Shown: positions 9,842 through 18,013 of the stretch, one piece after another | How positions within the stretch are numbered: position 1 is the first letter of the stretch | Layout of the letters: each line of letters opens with the position of its first letter | Assembly: GCF_002975275.1 (NCBI RefSeq) | Contig: NZ_PCOQ01000016.1 | Coordinates: forward strand, 1-64,000 | Source of the DNA: Achromobacter sp. MYb9 | GTDB lineage: Bacteria > Pseudomonadota > Gammaproteobacteria > Burkholderiales > Burkholderiaceae_B | DNA length: 64,000 nucleotides | Reading direction: 5' to 3' | The notes under the pieces: generated by a model | Told to the model about the DNA's origin: nothing | Databases searched by the model: none | Seen by the model: only the letters and a program-made list of their open reading frames with translations | Position numbers and translations under genes: made by a program

Positions 9842-10777
9842 ATGGATACTCCCCTCAAGAACATCGCCGTCATCGGCGCAGGCGCGATGGGCAGCGGCAT
9901 CGCTGCGCTATTCGCCTCGAAGGGACTCGACATCGTCCTGATCGACCCGATGGAAGGCGCCCTTGAGCGCGCGTTGAAAACCATCGATCGCCAATTGAAC
10001 GTCTACGCCCCCGGCGGCGTTCAAGAGGCCATCCAGCGCATCCGCTTCGACCCCAGCCTGGACGCCGCCGCCAGCTGCGACCTCGTCATTGAAGCGGTGC
10101 CGGAGAACCTGGAACTCAAGCGCGGCATCTTCGCCAAGCTGGATGCGTTGTGCCCCGCGCACACGCTGTTCGCCACCAATACCTCGGGCCTGTCCATCAA
10201 CGCCATCGCCAGCGCGGTCACGCGCCGCGACCGCTTCGTGGGCACCCACTTCTTCACCCCGGCCGACGTCATTCCGCTGGTGGAGGTCGTGCGCAACGAC
10301 GACACCTCGGAAGCCACCGTCGCCCAGGTCATGGCCACGCTGCGTTTCGCGGGCAAGCGGCCCGTGCTGGTGCGCCAGGACATTCCGGGCTTCATCGCCA
10401 ACCGCATCCAGCACGCGCTGGCCCGTGAAGCGATCTCGCTCCTGGAAAAGGGCGTTGCCAGCGCTGAAGACATCGACGAAGTGGTCAAGTGGAGCCTTGG
10501 CATCCGCCTGGCCCTGTCCGGCCCGCTGGAACAGCGCGACATGAATGGCATCGACGTGCACTACGCGATCGCCAGCTACCTCTACAAAGACCTGGAAAAC
10601 CGCACCGAACCGTCCGAGCTGCTAAAGAGCAAGGTCGAAAGCGGCCAGATCGGCGCCAAGAGCGGCCAGGGCTTCTACACCTGGAGCCCTGAACGCCGCG
10701 AACGCGTGCTGCGCGAAAAAAGCGCCACGCTGGGCGAACTGGCCGCGTGGCTGAACAGCAAGGCCGGCGACGCCTGA
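9842..10777 (+). CDS. 3-hydroxyacyl-CoA dehydrogenase
   Basis: The 311-residue protein is a stand-alone 3-hydroxyacyl-CoA dehydrogenase of the Hbd/PaaH type, oxidising (3S)-3-hydroxyacyl-CoA to 3-oxoacyl-CoA with NAD. A Rossmann fold opens the protein (IAVIGAGAMGSGIAALFASKG). The catalytic region GTHFFTPADVIPLVEVV contains the conserved His, and a helical dimerisation domain follows from about residue 190. It is first in an operon with an AtoE-type permease and an SDR, behind the tandem IclR-type sites. The shared regulation suggests a CoA-linked step in catabolism of an aromatic-derived or short-chain hydroxy acid. The exact substrate is unknown. Confidence 0.88.
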   Translation: MDTPLKNIAVIGAGAMGSGIAALFASKGLDIVLIDPMEGALERALKTIDRQLNVYAPGGVQEAIQRIRFDPSLDAAASCDLVIEAVPENLELKRGIFAKLDALCPAHTLFATNTSGLSINAIASAVTRRDRFVGTHFFTPADVIPLVEVVRNDDTSEATVAQVMATLRFAGKRPVLVRQDIPGFIANRIQHALAREAISLLEKGVASAEDIDEVVKWSLGIRLALSGPLEQRDMNGIDVHYAIASYLYKDLENRTEPSELLKSKVESGQIGAKSGQGFYTWSPERRERVLREKSATLGELAAWLNSKAGDA

Positions 10778-10952
10778 CGGCGCCTCCTCGAATTCAAGAC
10801 CAATAAGGCGCGGGGGCCACGGCCCATCGCGCCAACGGGCCACGAGCCCGACCACACAAAGAAAACCAGACGTCGCACCCGCCCGCGCCGCCATCCGGCC
10901 GCAGGCAGGGCAAGACACTAGAGAACCCGCCTACGGAGTTATTGGAGGCACC

Positions 10953-12293
10953 ATGAATAAACTCGCTTCATTCTTTACCGAGCTGATGCGCAAGTATCTG
11001 CCCGATCCTTTCGTTTTCGCGATCGCACTGACCTTGCTGACCGTGCTGCTGGCCATGGGCATCGAAGGCCAGAGCATCGGCGACGTCACCCGCGCCTGGG
11101 GCAAGGGCTTCTGGAGCCTCCTGGCCTTCACGACCCAGATGGCCGTGATCCTGGCCATGGGCTACGTGCTGGCCACCGCGCCGCTGACCGATCGCCTGCT
11201 GAACCGCATCGTCAGCCACGTGCACAAGCCGCACACCGCCATCATCGTCGCGACGCTGGTGGGCGGCGTGGGCAGCTACCTGAACTGGGGCTTCGGCCTG
11301 GTCATCGGCGGCATCGTCGCCAAGAAGCTGGCGCTGAAGGTCAAGGGCGTGCACTACCCCCTGATCATCGCAGCCGCCTATAGCGGCTTCACGATGTACG
11401 GCCTGGGCCTGTCCGCCAGCATCCCGGTGCTGGTCGCCACGCCCGGCCACCCCACCGCCAAGCAGATGGGCACCATCCCGCTGTCGGAAACCATCTTCTC
11501 GGTGCCCATGCTGATCACCAGCCTGGTCATCATCATCACGCTGCCGCTGCTGAACGCCTGGCTGCACCCCAAGAAGGGCGAGAAGATCGTTGAAGTGGAC
11601 CCGGCCATCGACCGCGACGCCAATGCCTCCAACGCCAGCGAAGACATGCTGGAAAAGGGCACCATTGCCTCGAAGCTGAACAACAGCCGCATCCTGAGCC
11701 TGCTGATCGGCGCGCTGGGCATTGCCTACGTCACGTTCCACTTCATGGACGGCGGCTCGCTGGACCTGAACCTGATCAACTTCATCATTCTGTTCCTGGG
11801 CATCATCCTGCTGGGCACGCCGGCCGCCTACGTGGCCAAGCTGACCGAAGGCATCAAGACGATCTCCGGCATCATCCTGCAATACCCGTTCTACGCCGGC
11901 ATCATGGCCATCATGGCCGCATCCGGCCTGGTGACGTCGATCTCGCAGGTGTTCGTGGACTTCGCCACGCCGGCCACGCTGCCGTTCTGGGGCCTGATCA
12001 GCTCGTTCTTCATCAACTTCTTCGCGCCGTCGGCTGGCGGCCACTGGGTCATCCAGGGTCCGTTCATGATCGACGCCGCCAAGGAAATCGGCAGCGCGCT
12101 GAACCAGACGACGATGGCCGTCATGCTGGGCAACGCCTGGAACGACCTGGTGCAGCCCTTCTGGATCCTGCCGGCGCTGGCCTTGTCCAAGCTGAAGCTG
12201 CGCGACGTGATGGGCTATACCGTCATCATGATGCTGTGGGTCGGCGTGATCCACATCACCGCCGTGCTGGCCTGGGGCTACGCCACGCACTGA
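10953..12293 (+). CDS. Short-chain fatty acid transporter, AtoE family
   Basis: The 446-residue inner-membrane protein has about twelve hydrophobic segments. Recognisable AtoE-family stretches include SYLNWGFGLVIGGIVAKK and FFAPSAGGHWVIQGPF. AtoE proteins are thought to import short-chain fatty acids such as acetoacetate or butyrate. A GGAGG ribosome-binding site precedes the ATG at 10953. The 175-bp gap to the upstream gene has GC-rich inverted segments but no clear terminator, so one operon with the dehydrogenase is likely. In context it probably imports the acid handled by the neighbouring dehydrogenase and CoA-transferase genes. Confidence 0.85.
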   Translation: MNKLASFFTELMRKYLPDPFVFAIALTLLTVLLAMGIEGQSIGDVTRAWGKGFWSLLAFTTQMAVILAMGYVLATAPLTDRLLNRIVSHVHKPHTAIIVATLVGGVGSYLNWGFGLVIGGIVAKKLALKVKGVHYPLIIAAAYSGFTMYGLGLSASIPVLVATPGHPTAKQMGTIPLSETIFSVPMLITSLVIIITLPLLNAWLHPKKGEKIVEVDPAIDRDANASNASEDMLEKGTIASKLNNSRILSLLIGALGIAYVTFHFMDGGSLDLNLINFIILFLGIILLGTPAAYVAKLTEGIKTISGIILQYPFYAGIMAIMAASGLVTSISQVFVDFATPATLPFWGLISSFFINFFAPSAGGHWVIQGPFMIDAAKEIGSALNQTTMAVMLGNAWNDLVQPFWILPALALSKLKLRDVMGYTVIMMLWVGVIHITAVLAWGYATH

Positions 12294-12372
12294 TAGGTCC
12301 CCCGCTACGCGCTGCGCGGAAAAGCCGGAGCGTTGCGGAGAGCCGCGTTTTTTGTCTTGAACGGGAACTGAT

Positions 12373-13101
12373 ATGAGCAAACCGACTGCGTATCTCGTCA
12401 CCGGCGGCAGTGCCGGCATCGGCGCCGCCATCATCCGCATGCTGCTGGATGCGGGCCACAAGGTGGTCAACATCGACTACCGCCTGCCCGAGAATCCGCC
12501 GGCCGGGCTGGTCTCGTATCAGGCCGATCTGACCGATGAAGCGCGCACCAAGGAAGTGGCCGCCGAAGTCACCGCCGCCTACAACATCGTGGGCCTGGTG
12601 AACAACGCGGGCGCGACTCGCCCGGGCACCGCCGATACGGCCACGCTGGCGGATCTGGACTATGTGGTGAACCTGCATCTGCGCACGGCGTTGATCCTGG
12701 TGCAGGCCGCATTGCCCGCCATGCGCGAAGCCGGCTTCGGCCGCATCGTGAACATGTCGTCGCGCGCGGCGCTGGGCAAGCCGGACCGCGTGGTCTATTC
12801 CGCCACCAAGGCTGGCCTGGTGGGTCTGACCCGCACGCTGGCCATGGAGCTGGGCGGCGACGGCATCACCGTCAACGCCATCGGCCCCGGCCCCATCGCC
12901 ACGGACCTCTTCACGAAGAGCAATCCGGCCGGCGCTCCGCAGACCGAACGCGTCATCAACAGCATCGTCGTCAAGCGCCTGGGCACGCCGGAAGACGTGG
13001 CGCGCGCCGCCATGTTCTTCCTGTCGCCCGACAATGGTTTCGTGACCGGACAAATGCTGTATGTCTGCGGCGGCACCACGTTGGGCGTCGCCCCGATCTG
13101 A
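12373..13101 (+). CDS. SDR-family oxidoreductase
   Basis: The 242-residue classical short-chain dehydrogenase has the NAD(P)-binding motif TGGSAGIG, the NNAG motif, a catalytic Ser in NMSSRAALG and the YSATK catalytic Tyr/Lys pair. It reduces or oxidises an alcohol/ketone with NAD(P). It is third in the operon after the AtoE-type permease, with an 80-bp gap. The co-operonic hydroxyacyl-CoA dehydrogenase suggests it acts on a free hydroxy acid or its CoA ester. The substrate cannot be read from the sequence. Confidence 0.85.
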   Translation: MSKPTAYLVTGGSAGIGAAIIRMLLDAGHKVVNIDYRLPENPPAGLVSYQADLTDEARTKEVAAEVTAAYNIVGLVNNAGATRPGTADTATLADLDYVVNLHLRTALILVQAALPAMREAGFGRIVNMSSRAALGKPDRVVYSATKAGLVGLTRTLAMELGGDGITVNAIGPGPIATDLFTKSNPAGAPQTERVINSIVVKRLGTPEDVARAAMFFLSPDNGFVTGQMLYVCGGTTLGVAPI

Positions 13102-13154
13102 GCCCGGCCGCCATGCCCGCCCAGCCTTGCCTCCTGCCCTGCCGCCAGGTTCGC

Positions 13155-13937
13155 CTAGCGGCGCAGCAGCGCGTGGTTGATCTGGTCGGCGGCGTGCCGC
13201 AAAGGCGGCAAGAAGGCTTCCAGCATGGCCTCTCGCGAGAAACGATTGGAATGGCCGCTGACGTTCATCGCGGCGATCACCCGGCCGCTGCGATCGATGA
13301 TGGGCACCGCGACCGACTGCAGGCCCGGTTCCAGTTCCTGCGCCACGCAGGCATAGCCGTCGGCCCGCACGCCGGCCAGCACGCGCTTGAGCTCGGCGAT
13401 GTCGGTCACCGTATCGGACGTATAGGGCTGGATCTGGCTCATGGCCAGCACCCGGTCCAACTCCGCTTCCGGCAGGCCGGCCAGCAGCACGCGCCCCATC
13501 GACGTCACCCATGCCGGAAGGCGGCTGCCCACGGCCAGGTTGATGGTCATGACCTTGTGCGTGGACAGGCGCAGGATATAGACGATATCCGCCCCTTCCA
13601 GCACCGACACGGAGCACGACTCGCGCGTGAGTTCGGCCACTTCTTCCATGTAGGGCAGCGCCAGGTTCCACAACGGCGTACCCGACAGGTAGGCGTAGCC
13701 CAGCTCCAGGATGCGCGGCGTCAGCGCGAATTTGCGGTCGAAGGCGGTGACGTAGCCCAGGTGTTCCAGGGTCAGCAGGATGCGGCGCGCGCCGGCGCGG
13801 GTCAGCCCCGTCACCGCGGCCACTTCGGACAGCGTCATCTGCGAGCGGTCCGGGCCGAAAGCCCGGATCACCGACAGGCCACGCGCGAACGACTGCACGT
13901 AACTGTCGCTGGGTTGCTGGGTATCTTGCTCCGCCAT
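13155..13937 (-). CDS. IclR-family regulator, PcaR/PcaU-like
   Basis: The 260-residue protein has an N-terminal helix-turn-helix (MTLSEVAAVTGLTRAGARRIL) followed by an IclR effector-binding domain. The segment VQSFARGLSVIRAFG is typical of the beta-ketoadipate regulators PcaR, PcaU, PobR and CatR. ATG 13937 (MAEQDTQQ) is chosen because the upstream in-frame extension has no family homology. It is divergent from pcaI and convergent with the SDR gene. Two 15-bp dyads lie in the divergent promoter and two more precede the 9842 operon, so it most likely controls both. Such regulators usually respond to beta-ketoadipate, protocatechuate or a related acid. Confidence 0.9.
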   Translation of the reverse strand: MAEQDTQQPSDSYVQSFARGLSVIRAFGPDRSQMTLSEVAAVTGLTRAGARRILLTLEHLGYVTAFDRKFALTPRILELGYAYLSGTPLWNLALPYMEEVAELTRESCSVSVLEGADIVYILRLSTHKVMTINLAVGSRLPAWVTSMGRVLLAGLPEAELDRVLAMSQIQPYTSDTVTDIAELKRVLAGVRADGYACVAQELEPGLQSVAVPIIDRSGRVIAAMNVSGHSNRFSREAMLEAFLPPLRHAADQINHALLRR

Positions 13938-14065
13938 CCGTCTGGTCTCACGAGAAAAAAGCTCGCCACTGGCGAGCCGTCCGTTGCCCTTGAAGGCAAC
14001 GCAAAACAATGGAAGATCGCGCTGCGCCAGCTTGCCTTGACGCTATGCGGTCCCCATGAAACGAT

Positions 14066-14099
14066 GTTCTTCAGAAGAACGAAAGTTCTAATGAAGAAC
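14066..14099. promoter_or_regulatory. Tandem 15-bp IclR operators between the regulator and pcaI
   Basis: GTTCTTCAGAAGAAC at 14066-14080 is a perfect palindrome about its central base. GTTCTAATGAAGAAC at 14085-14099 is an imperfect copy. Centre-to-centre spacing is 19 bp, the same as at 9685-9718. They lie 33 bp upstream of the pcaI ATG and 129 bp upstream of the divergent regulator start, a position suited to controlling both. Confidence 0.7.
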
Positions 14100-14131
14100 A
14101 AATTATGACACGCCACCTATGAGCGAACATC

Positions 14132-14821
14132 ATGATCTCTAAGCTTGTTGCAAGCGCGGCGGCCGCCCTGGCGGACGTACCCGACGGCGCCACCGTCATG
14201 ATCGGCGGCTTCGGCACTGCCGGCCAGCCCATGGAATTGATCGACGCCCTGCTCGAACAGGGCGCGAAAGACCTGGTCATCATCAATAACAACGCCGGCA
14301 ACGGCACCACCGGCCTTGCCGCCCTGCTCGGCGCGAACCGCGTGCGCAAGATCATCTGCTCGTTCCCGCGCCAGGCGGACTCGCAGATTTTCGACGGCCT
14401 GTACCGCAGCGGCAAGCTGGAGCTGGAACTGGTGCCCCAAGGCAACCTGGCCGAGCGCATCCGCGCCGCCGGTGCCGGCATCGGCGCGTTCTTCTCGCCC
14501 ACCGGCTACGGCACCCCGCTGGCCGACGGCAAGGAAGTCCGCGAAATCAACGGCCGCCACTACGTGCTGGAATACCCCCTGCATGCCGACTACGCGCTGA
14601 TCAAGGCCGAACGTGGCGACCGCTGGGGCAACCTGGTCTACCGCAAGACCGCCCGCAACTTCGGCCCCATCATGGCCAGCGCCGCGCGCGTGGCCGTGGC
14701 GCAAGTGCGTGAAGTGGTCGAGCTGGGCACGCTGGACCCCGAAACCGTCGTCACCCCCGGCATCTTCGTGCAACGCGTCGTGCAGATCGACGCCACGCCG
14801 GCCGCCAAGGAGCAGCAATGA
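14132..14821 (+). CDS. pcaI: 3-oxoadipate CoA-transferase, alpha subunit
   Basis: The 229-residue subunit A works with PcaJ to move CoA from succinyl-CoA to 3-oxoadipate in the beta-ketoadipate pathway. It contains the subunit-A signature MIGGFGTAGQP and long stretches familiar from Pseudomonas PcaI (NNAGNG, VPQGNLAERIRAAGAGIGAF, RKTARNFGPIMA). This favours 3-oxoadipate over acetoacetate as substrate. Its stop overlaps the pcaJ start by 4 bp. It is first in an operon behind the two IclR-type dyads. Confidence 0.92.
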   Translation: MISKLVASAAAALADVPDGATVMIGGFGTAGQPMELIDALLEQGAKDLVIINNNAGNGTTGLAALLGANRVRKIICSFPRQADSQIFDGLYRSGKLELELVPQGNLAERIRAAGAGIGAFFSPTGYGTPLADGKEVREINGRHYVLEYPLHADYALIKAERGDRWGNLVYRKTARNFGPIMASAARVAVAQVREVVELGTLDPETVVTPGIFVQRVVQIDATPAAKEQQ

Positions 14822-15462
14822 GCACCAAACTGACCCGCGACCAGATCGCCGCCCGCGTCGCGCAGGACATCCCTGAAGGCGCCTACGTCAACCTGGGCAT
14901 CGGCCTGCCCACGCTCGTCGCCAACCACCTGCCGGCCGACCGCGAAGTCATCCTGCATACCGAAAACGGCATGCTTGGCATGGGCCCCGCGCCCGCCAAG
15001 GGCCAGGAAGACTACGACCTGATCAACGCCGGCAAGCAGCCCGTTACCGAGCTGCCGGGTTGCTCGTTCTTCCATCACGCCGACTCGTTCGCCATGATGC
15101 GCGGCGGCCACCTGGACATCTGCGTGCTGGGCGCCTTCCAGGTGTCGCAGCATGGCGACCTGGCCAACTGGCACACCGGTGCGCCCGACGCCATCCCCGC
15201 CGTGGGCGGCGCGATGGACCTGGCCATCGGCGCCAAGGACGTCTTCGTGATGATGGAATTGCAGACCCGCGAAGGCCAGAGCAAACTGGTCGAAGCCTGC
15301 ACCTACCCGTTGACGGGTGTGCGCTGCGTGTCGCGCGTGTACACGGACGTGGCTGTGTTCGACATCCGCGCCGACGGCGTGACCGTCATCGACATGTTCG
15401 GCGACGTCACCGCCGACGAGCTGTTGGCCCTGACCGGCCTGCCGCTGAAGTTTTCCCGCTAA
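14818..15462 (+). CDS. pcaJ: 3-oxoadipate CoA-transferase, beta subunit
   Basis: The 214-residue subunit B carries the catalytic Glu of the HTENGMLGMGP motif, which forms the enzyme-CoA thioester. Other family signatures are YVNLGIGLPTLVAN, the SFAMMRGGHLDICVLGAFQV stretch and DLANWHTG. It overlaps pcaI by 4 bp, so the two subunits are translated together. catC follows after 15 bp. The thiolase gene pcaF, needed for the next step, is not in this window. Confidence 0.93.
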   Translation: MSTKLTRDQIAARVAQDIPEGAYVNLGIGLPTLVANHLPADREVILHTENGMLGMGPAPAKGQEDYDLINAGKQPVTELPGCSFFHHADSFAMMRGGHLDICVLGAFQVSQHGDLANWHTGAPDAIPAVGGAMDLAIGAKDVFVMMELQTREGQSKLVEACTYPLTGVRCVSRVYTDVAVFDIRADGVTVIDMFGDVTADELLALTGLPLKFSR

Positions 15463-15477
15463 TCAGGAGCCCCCATC

Positions 15478-15753
15478 ATGCTGTTCATGGTTCAAATGCA
15501 AGTCAATCTTCCCGTCGACATGCCGGCCGAACGCGCCGACAAGCTGAAGGCGGACGAAAAGGCCCTGGCCCAACAACTGCAACGCGACGGCAAGTGGAAA
15601 GAGCTGTGGCGCGTGGTGGGCCGCTACGCCAACGTCAGCATTTTCGACGTCGAAAGCAATGACGAACTGCACACGCTGCTGGCGTCGCTGCCGCTGTTCC
15701 CGTACATGGACATCAACGTCACGGCGCTGGCGCGCCATCCCTCGGCGATCTGA
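15478..15753 (+). CDS. catC: Muconolactone delta-isomerase
   Basis: The 91-residue protein is the small muconolactone isomerase that converts muconolactone to 3-oxoadipate enol-lactone in the catechol branch. Family features are the N-terminal MLFMVQMQVNLP, the WRVVGRYANVSIFDVES segment and C-terminal LFPYMDINVTALARHPSAI. An AGGAG ribosome-binding site precedes it. The catechol 1,2-dioxygenase (catA) and muconate cycloisomerase (catB) genes that would supply its substrate are absent from the window. Confidence 0.93.
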   Translation: MLFMVQMQVNLPVDMPAERADKLKADEKALAQQLQRDGKWKELWRVVGRYANVSIFDVESNDELHTLLASLPLFPYMDINVTALARHPSAI

Positions 15754-15765
15754 CAGGAGCACTTC

Positions 15766-16062
15766 ATGCCCTACATCATCGAAACGTTCGACAAGCCCAA
15801 CCACCAGGAAGTGCGCCAACAGCATCGCGCGGCGCACCTGGAATACCTGGACGCCAACAAGCAGTTGCTGCTGGCGTGCGGGGCCAAGCTGCAAGACGAC
15901 GGCAAGGACGCAGGCGGCGGCCTGTACATCGTCGACCTGGACACGCGCGAAGCCGCGCAGCAGTTCATCGACGCCGATCCGTTTTCGCAGGCCAACCTCT
16001 TCGACCGCGTGACCATCACGCGCTGGCGCAAAGCCTACGTCGACGGCACCTGCCACCTGTAA
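15766..16062 (+). CDS. YciI-like protein
   Basis: The 98-residue protein has the ferredoxin-like fold pattern of the YciI family (YIIETFDKP...RQQHRAAHLEYLDAN, GGLYIVDLDTREAAQQFIDADPF). It is placed between catC and pcaD, 12 bp after catC, with a good AGGAG site. YciI-like and muconolactone-isomerase-like domains share topology, so it may be an accessory isomerase or a hydrolase/dehalogenase-like enzyme in lactone handling. No catalytic role is proven by the sequence. Confidence 0.75.
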   Translation: MPYIIETFDKPNHQEVRQQHRAAHLEYLDANKQLLLACGAKLQDDGKDAGGGLYIVDLDTREAAQQFIDADPFSQANLFDRVTITRWRKAYVDGTCHL

Positions 16063-16068
16063 TCCTGT

Positions 16069-16097
16069 CGCGGCCGCCTTTTGCGCGGCCGCGTTTT
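16069..16097 (+). terminator. Intra-operon intrinsic-terminator-like hairpin
   Basis: A perfect 9-bp stem (16069-16077, CGCGGCCGC, with 16085-16093) is followed by four T at 16094-16097. It lies between the YciI-like gene and pcaD, so it probably reduces rather than stops transcription into pcaD. The short T run argues for partial termination or 3'-end protection. Confidence 0.5.
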
Positions 16098-16114
16098 CAT
16101 CCGAGGTATCCCAC

Positions 16115-16894
16115 ATGGCTTACGCCGAACTCAGCCAGGCACGGCTGTTCTACGTCATCGATGGCCCTGCCGACGCGCCGGTGCTCGTGCTCTCCAATTC
16201 GCTGGGCACCTGCTCCGACATGTGGGCACGCCAGATTCCCGAACTGACCAGGCATTTCCGCGTGCTGCGCTACGACACGCGCGGCCACGGCAAGTCCTCC
16301 ATCCCCGACGGCGAATACACCTTCGCGCAATTGGCGGGCGACGTCGCCGAACTGTTGGCGCACCTGAACATCAAGCAAGCCCACTTCTGCGGCCTGTCCA
16401 TGGGCGGCCCCACCGGCATCGCGCTGGCGCTGGCACACCCGCAGCTCGTCACCAAACTGATCCTGTGCAACACGGCCGCGCGCATCGGCTCGGCCGAAGG
16501 CTGGAGCACCCGCATCGCCGCCGTGGCCGACCAGACCCTGGAAAAGATGGCCCCCACGCTCGTCGAACGCTGGTTGACCGATGACTACCGCGCGGGCGAA
16601 CCGGGCCTGACGCAAGTGCTCATCGACATGCTGCGCCGCACGCCCGACGCCGGTTACTCGGCCAACTGCGCAGCGCTGCGCGACGCCGATTACCGCGCGC
16701 ACGTGTCGGCGATCACCGCGCCCACGCTGGTCATCAGCAGCACGCACGATCTGGCCGCCACGCCCGCCCAGGGCAAGGAGCTGGCCGCCGCCATCCCGGG
16801 CGCTCGTTATGTCGAACTGAACACCTCCCACATCTCCAACTGGGAGCAACCGGAAGCCTTCACCCGCGCGGTCGTCGACTTCCTGACGGAGTAA
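16115..16894 (+). CDS. pcaD: 3-oxoadipate enol-lactonase
   Basis: The 259-residue alpha/beta hydrolase opens 3-oxoadipate enol-lactone to 3-oxoadipate, the step after CatC and before PcaIJ. The nucleophile is Ser95 in CGLSMGGP. The acid Asp is in SSTHDLAATP and the catalytic His is in NTSHISNWEQP. Length and the opening LFYVIDGPADAPVLVLSNSLGT fit PcaD/CatD. It is followed after 4 bp by the cyclase gene. Confidence 0.92.
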   Translation: MAYAELSQARLFYVIDGPADAPVLVLSNSLGTCSDMWARQIPELTRHFRVLRYDTRGHGKSSIPDGEYTFAQLAGDVAELLAHLNIKQAHFCGLSMGGPTGIALALAHPQLVTKLILCNTAARIGSAEGWSTRIAAVADQTLEKMAPTLVERWLTDDYRAGEPGLTQVLIDMLRRTPDAGYSANCAALRDADYRAHVSAITAPTLVISSTHDLAATPAQGKELAAAIPGARYVELNTSHISNWEQPEAFTRAVVDFLTE

Positions 16895-16898
16895 CCGC

Positions 16899-17939
16899 AT
16901 GCAGCGCTGGAAACACCGGCCCGAAGGCTCCAACTGGGGCGACTTCGGACCCGACGACCAACTTGGCCGCCTGAACCTCATCACCGAGGCGCAAGTCTTG
17001 AAAGGCGCGCAAGAAATCCGTGCCGGCAAGACGTTCTGCCTGTCGTTGCCCCTGGACCTTCCCGGAGGCAACGTGCTGAACCCGCGCCGCCATCCGCCGC
17101 AGCTCAGCCCTACCAGGCTTGCGGACACGCCGTACCTGAACTTCCCGCTGAAGAACGTCAACCCGGATGCCGTCGACGTGCTGAGCGACGACCAGGTGCT
17201 GCTGTCCATGCAGTACTCCACCCAGTGGGACGCGCTGGCGCACGTGGGCGCGCTGTTCGACGCCGACGGCGACGGCAAGCCCGAGCTGCGCTACTACAAC
17301 GGCTTCCAGGCCGGCGTCGACGTCGTGGGGCCGGCCGACGGCGACCACACGGGTTGCGGCTGCAACAGCGGCGGCCCGTCGGCCGCGCTGAAGCTGGGCG
17401 TGGAACATCTGGCGCAGAAAGGCATGCAAGGACGCGGCGTGCTGGTGGACCTGTTCCGCCATTACGGCCCCGGCCGCACGCTGATCGGCCACGCCGAACT
17501 GATGCATGTGCTGCAAACGGATGGCATCACGGTCGAAAGCGGCGACATGCTGGTGCTGCGCACCGGTTACGCCGAAGCCGTCGTGGCCATGAACGGCACG
17601 CCGGACCCCGACGTGTTGCACACCTACGGCGCCGCGCTGGACGGCACCGACGCCGCATTGCTGCAATGGATCACGGACAGCGGCATCGCCGCCATCTGCG
17701 CGGACAACTACGCGGTCGAAGCCTACCCCGCCCGCGAAAAGACCGGCCCGCGCGCCATGCTGCCGCTGCACCACCATTGCCTGTTCAAGCTGGGCTTGCC
17801 GCTTGCCGAGCTGTGGTATTTGAAGGACCTGGCGGACTTCCTGCATGCAAGCGGCCGCCATCACTTCATGCTGACGGCCCCTCCGCTGCGGCTGCCGCAC
17901 GCGATCGGTTCGCCGGTCACGCCAATCGCCACGGTGTAG
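16899..17939 (+). CDS. Cyclase-family metal-dependent hydrolase
   Basis: The 346-residue protein belongs to the cyclase/kynurenine-formamidase-like family of metal-dependent hydrolases. The usual HxGTHxDxPxH metal motif appears as STQWDALAH (Gln109, Asp111, His115), so one metal-binding His is replaced by Gln. Later signatures are GRGVLVDL, GDMLVLRTGYAE and ICADNYAVEAYP. It is last in the pcaIJ-catC-pcaD operon, before a strong terminator. It may open a lactone or amide ring to feed the pathway, but the substrate is unknown. Confidence 0.8.
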   Translation: MQRWKHRPEGSNWGDFGPDDQLGRLNLITEAQVLKGAQEIRAGKTFCLSLPLDLPGGNVLNPRRHPPQLSPTRLADTPYLNFPLKNVNPDAVDVLSDDQVLLSMQYSTQWDALAHVGALFDADGDGKPELRYYNGFQAGVDVVGPADGDHTGCGCNSGGPSAALKLGVEHLAQKGMQGRGVLVDLFRHYGPGRTLIGHAELMHVLQTDGITVESGDMLVLRTGYAEAVVAMNGTPDPDVLHTYGAALDGTDAALLQWITDSGIAAICADNYAVEAYPAREKTGPRAMLPLHHHCLFKLGLPLAELWYLKDLADFLHASGRHHFMLTAPPLRLPHAIGSPVTPIATV

Positions 17940-17957
17940 GGCAACCGTAAACAAAAA

Positions 17958-17988
17958 GCGCCAGACTTCGCGTCTGGCGCTTTTTTTT
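17958..17988. terminator. Bidirectional intrinsic terminator
   Basis: GCGCCAGAC (17958-17966) pairs with GTCTGGCGC (17972-17980) around a 5-base loop. It is flanked by an A run on the left and eight T on the right. It ends the pca operon on the plus strand and, read in reverse, the psiF-like gene on the minus strand. Confidence 0.9.
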
Positions 17989-18013
17989 TGGTGCCGACAG
18001 AACGGACCGCCGG

